DNA of 7,510 nt from an uncultured Bacteroidales bacterium (lineage in GTDB: Bacteria > Bacteroidota > Bacteroidia > Bacteroidales > Muribaculaceae), in the NCBI GenBank assembly GCA_900549375.1, contig URNY01000130.1, positions 1-7,510 on the forward strand, given 5' to 3'. Under the pieces are notes generated by a model. It ran no database searches, had not been told where the DNA came from, and worked only from the letters and a program-made list of their open reading frames with translations. Shown piece by piece: positions 4,889-7,510 of this stretch. Each line of letters begins with the position of its first letter. Within the stretch, counting starts at the first letter, position 1. The position numbers and the translations under genes are program-made.

Positions 4889-6433
4889 TCAATTGCTGCC
4901 CTTGTTGTCGAGCGTGGAGGTATATACGTTTCCGAGAGGATCGGTTGCTTTCACCGTAACGCTTCTCCATGTCGAGGCGGGCTTGTAGAGGAAGAGATGG
5001 TTGGTGGTGGCGATCTGCGCTCCGCTGTGGGTGGAGGGGATATACCATTTGCCATCTTTCTCGTTGTAGACAAGCGATTTGCGGACATCGGGATCCTGTC
5101 CCGTCACATTGTTCAGCTTGGTCCATGCTCCGCCGTCTTCCTGAATCTCCACTGTCCACGAGGGATACCATGAGAAAACATTCACAAGAATCTGGTCGAA
5201 AGGATCGCCGAGGTTGTTGGATGCTTTGTAGAGCACGGCGTCCTCGGGAGCATATATCTTCATCTGATAATCGCGGTCGTAGCCTACGCTCTTGTAGTAC
5301 ATGTCGGAGAGTTTGTCGCCGTTGAATTTAAGCATACCGTAGCCGCGGGGCGTGCCGTCGCTGCAGAGGGGATACCAGTAGGCTCCCATGGCGGCGCCGA
5401 AGTTATATTCGGTCATGTTGGGGGCGATCTCAACGGTCGACTGGTTGTGGGCGTGACCCGAGAGGATATATACCTGACGGTAATCGGAGATAAGCTCATA
5501 GAGAGCCTCGGTGTTGGTGAGGTTACCGCTTTTGTTCCAGCGGGCGGTAGGAATGTGGAGAGCCACGATCAGACCTTTATCTTTGGAAACATGGCTGAGG
5601 TCCTTGCGAAGCCAGTCGAGCTGTGCCTGGGTGATGGTGGCCGCATAGTCGTTGCGTCCGGTAGCGCCGCTGTAGAGCACGTCGTCAAGAACCACCATGT
5701 GCCAGTCGCCGATATTCACCGAATAATATGTCGGGCCGAGGGTGTTGCGGAAATCGGCGTCGCTGTCGGTGTCGTTCTTCACGTTCTCGTTGTGGTCATG
5801 ATTGCCGATCACGGAGAAGGTGGGAACGGAGGTGCGTCCGATAAGGGTCTTGTAGGTGGAGAAAAGCTCGGGCTTGTTCCATACGATATCGCCGAGGGAG
5901 ATGCCGTAGGTGTTCGTGCCGAGGGGCTTGGCGAGGTCGGTGTAGTCGGGAAGGATGATATCCGTGAAATCCTTCACATCCTGATCGTTGCCGATCTGAG
6001 GATCTGCGAGGGCCATGAGCGTCCATTCGCTCTTCTTGGGAGCCGACACGAGGCGGAAATCGCGCTGGATCTTGGCGTCGCCCGAGAAATCGAGCACTTT
6101 GTAGAATCTGGGCATTCCGTCGAGCACCGGTATCTCGCAATCCTCAGGAACCGACACGAAGACATGCTGGCTTGTGGAATACATCTGGTATTCACCTTTT
6201 TCGTCGGTGAGTTCTACGTTCACGCCGTCGCTCACCACTACCCCGGCGCGGGGAACGCCGTCGACTGTGACGCGGCCGGCGAGATTCTTGCCGAAGCCGT
6301 GCTCGATGGTCACCTCATCGCGGTCGAACCCGCCGGGAGCAACCGGTGCCTCCTTCTCGGAGCAGGATGCCAGCGCTATGGCCAGTACTCCTGCGGAGAT
6401 ATACTTTAACACTGATATATTGTTGAGTATCAT
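4889..6433 (-). CDS. Calcineurin-like metallophosphoesterase, surface lipoprotein
   Basis: The 514-residue protein has a lipoprotein signal ending in LASC with lipidated Cys24. SEKE follows, an acidic/lysine stretch like Bacteroidetes signals that send lipoproteins to the cell surface. Residues ~45-130 look like an N-terminal carboxypeptidase-regulatory-type beta-domain (LAGRVTVDGVPRAGVVVSDG). The metallophosphoesterase core (~136-335) follows, and residues ~355-510 match the C-terminal domain usual for these proteins. Metal-binding motifs are Asp144 in ADPQ, Gly181-Asp182 in LGDIVW, GNHD at 210-213, His293 in ALHIP, and GHAH at 326-329. The first motif has Gln146 where classical members have His (DxH). 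Such enzymes hydrolyse phosphate mono- or diesters with two metal ions. The substrate cannot be read from sequence. It starts 30 bp after susD with no intervening terminator, so the two are probably one operon. This suggests phosphate-ester removal from a ligand bound by SusCD. Confidence 0.9.
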   Translation of the reverse strand: MILNNISVLKYISAGVLAIALASCSEKEAPVAPGGFDRDEVTIEHGFGKNLAGRVTVDGVPRAGVVVSDGVNVELTDEKGEYQMYSTSQHVFVSVPEDCEIPVLDGMPRFYKVLDFSGDAKIQRDFRLVSAPKKSEWTLMALADPQIGNDQDVKDFTDIILPDYTDLAKPLGTNTYGISLGDIVWNKPELFSTYKTLIGRTSVPTFSVIGNHDHNENVKNDTDSDADFRNTLGPTYYSVNIGDWHMVVLDDVLYSGATGRNDYAATITQAQLDWLRKDLSHVSKDKGLIVALHIPTARWNKSGNLTNTEALYELISDYRQVYILSGHAHNQSTVEIAPNMTEYNFGAAMGAYWYPLCSDGTPRGYGMLKFNGDKLSDMYYKSVGYDRDYQMKIYAPEDAVLYKASNNLGDPFDQILVNVFSWYPSWTVEIQEDGGAWTKLNNVTGQDPDVRKSLVYNEKDGKWYIPSTHSGAQIATTNHLFLYKPASTWRSVTVKATDPLGNVYTSTLDNKGSN

Positions 6434-6463
6434 TGAAATTCTTTATTTGAGCGTTAACAAATA

Positions 6464-7510
6464 TTAGTATCCGGGGTTCTGCTCGAGTTTGGGATTGCCC
6501 TGGATTGCCTCCAGAGGAATGCAGAACACTTTCTTGTTGTCGTCGGTCGGAGTGTGATCCCACCAGGATTCCGTGGTGAAGAGGTTCCAGCGGATGAGGT
6601 CAGTGCGACGATGTCCTTCGCCGAGGAACTCGATCATGTATTCATCGGCAAGACGATAGAGGTCAAGGTTCTGCTCGGTGACGGGATCGGGATCCACGCC
6701 CCCTTCGAAGTTACGCTTGCGCACGCTGTTGATCAGATCGGCGGCTCCTTTCTTGTCGCCACGCATGAATTTGCATTCTGCGAGGTTATAGACCACCTCC
6801 GTGAAGCGGATCACCGGGAAATCGGCGTCGAACAGGATATCTTTATCGGCAGAGTTCGAGACAGGCATCTTCACCAGACGAATTCCGGAATTCTCGTCGC
6901 CCTCCATCATGTCGCTCTTGTTGCCGGTGCGGTTGATATAGTCCACAAGAACCATATCCTTGCCATTCTGCAACTTGGTGCCTTTGGCGGTCTTGCCGGT
7001 GTGCGGGTTCTTCTGCAATCCTACGCAGAACATGCCCTCATACTGCTTGTTGCCATTGTAGACGTAAGGTTTCTTACGAAGATCTTGATCATGGAATTTG
7101 GAGTAGGTGCGTCCCAGTTTCGAAACGAGTTCCACTCCCTCCTTCTCGTAGGAGGGGGCAAGCTGATAACCGTTGTAGGGGTTCTTCAACACGTTGCAGT
7201 CGAAGTAGGTCTTGGCATCGGCGATGAACATAAAGCGATAGAGACCGTCGAACTCCTTCTTAGAGGTCTGCGAGGGTACATACCACATTGCCTCGGGAGA
7301 TTTGTCGTTGTCGAAAGTATGGGGACCGTACCATTTCGGGTCGATCTGATACGCGCCATATTTGCCGTCGTAGATATCCTGAAGGATGGCTTCTGCCTCA
7401 GCCAGATGATTTTCGCCGATATAAGCCTGGGCGTTGAAGTAGAGCTGGGCAAGAAGCATGGCTCCGGTGCCGCGGGTGATATATCCGTTCTGAGCCTCTC
7501 CGAGCGATTT
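6464..7510 (-). CDS. SusD/RagB-family outer-membrane nutrient-binding lipoprotein, C-terminal part
   Basis: The frame is open to the right edge, so the start, signal peptide and N-terminal part lie outside. The visible 348 residues begin KSLGEAQNGYITRGTGAMLLAQLYFNAQ in two adjoining helices of the TPR-like scaffold (the longest stated piece is split here as KSLGEAQNGYITRG and TGAMLLAQLYFNAQ). They continue through FPVIRFTEVVYNLAEC, NSVRKRNF, EFLGEGHRRTDLIRWNLF and end IPLEAIQGNP, LEQNPGY. These last motifs are the strongest hallmarks of the family. SusD proteins are surface lipoproteins that form a lid over a SusC TonB-dependent transporter and bind the glycan or other ligand. A susC gene is expected immediately beyond the window. 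An internal Met at 7459 could be mistaken for the start, but the family pattern continues upstream of it. It is the first visible gene of the operon that includes the metallophosphoesterase. Confidence 0.95.
   Translation of the reverse strand, partial: KSLGEAQNGYITRGTGAMLLAQLYFNAQAYIGENHLAEAEAILQDIYDGKYGAYQIDPKWYGPHTFDNDKSPEAMWYVPSQTSKKEFDGLYRFMFIADAKTYFDCNVLKNPYNGYQLAPSYEKEGVELVSKLGRTYSKFHDQDLRKKPYVYNGNKQYEGMFCVGLQKNPHTGKTAKGTKLQNGKDMVLVDYINRTGNKSDMMEGDENSGIRLVKMPVSNSADKDILFDADFPVIRFTEVVYNLAECKFMRGDKKGAADLINSVRKRNFEGGVDPDPVTEQNLDLYRLADEYMIEFLGEGHRRTDLIRWNLFTTESWWDHTPTDDNKKVFCIPLEAIQGNPKLEQNPGY

Noticed and set aside
5447..6409. 320-codon open frame on the plus strand opposite the metallophosphoesterase gene
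   Set aside because: It mirrors the coding pattern of the real gene, is low in complexity (rich in Val, Gly, Glu and His) and shows no family motif.

Overview
The window looks like a piece of a Bacteroidales chromosome, most likely from a gut lineage near Muribaculaceae, Prevotella or Bacteroides. The grounds are a SusD-family outer-membrane lipoprotein with the classic C-terminal NPGY ending, a periplasmic GH31 glycosidase, a Bacteroidetes-type surface lipoprotein signal, a Bacteroidetes -33/-7 promoter (TTG, 19 bp, TATCTTTG), a short type IX-secretion-like C-terminal tail, and a superoxide dismutase resembling the Porphyromonas/Bacteroides iron/cambialistic enzyme. The genus assignment is inference; nothing here fixes it.

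Layout from left to right. Positions 1-601 hold what looks like a rearrangement scar read on the minus strand. The first ~30 codons of one gene (512-601) run directly, out of frame, into the 3' end of a different, secreted-protein gene (111-~508), which ends in a convincing minus-strand terminator (11-55). Positions 602-959 carry no gene but several palindromes. An iron/manganese superoxide dismutase lies on the plus strand (1032-1613). It converges on the next operon across a shared bidirectional hairpin terminator (1645-1670).

Everything from 1698 to the right edge is on the minus strand and should be read from right to left. First comes the 3' part of a susD-like gene (cut by the window edge), followed 30 bp later by a calcineurin-like metallophosphoesterase lipoprotein gene and a terminator (4804-4841). 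Then a new promoter (4740-4770) drives a GH31 alpha-glycosidase gene, followed 8 bp later by a glycerophosphodiester phosphodiesterase gene.

Taken together, the minus-strand genes read as the distal part of a polysaccharide-utilization-type locus that pairs an alpha-glycosidase with two phosphoesterases. SusD (with a SusC presumably outside the window) would capture a ligand at the cell surface. The lipoprotein phosphoesterase would cut phosphate esters at the outer membrane, and GH31 and GDPD would act in the periplasm. A phosphate-containing glycan or glyceroglycan is an attractive but unproven substrate. The superoxide dismutase is a separate housekeeping stress gene.
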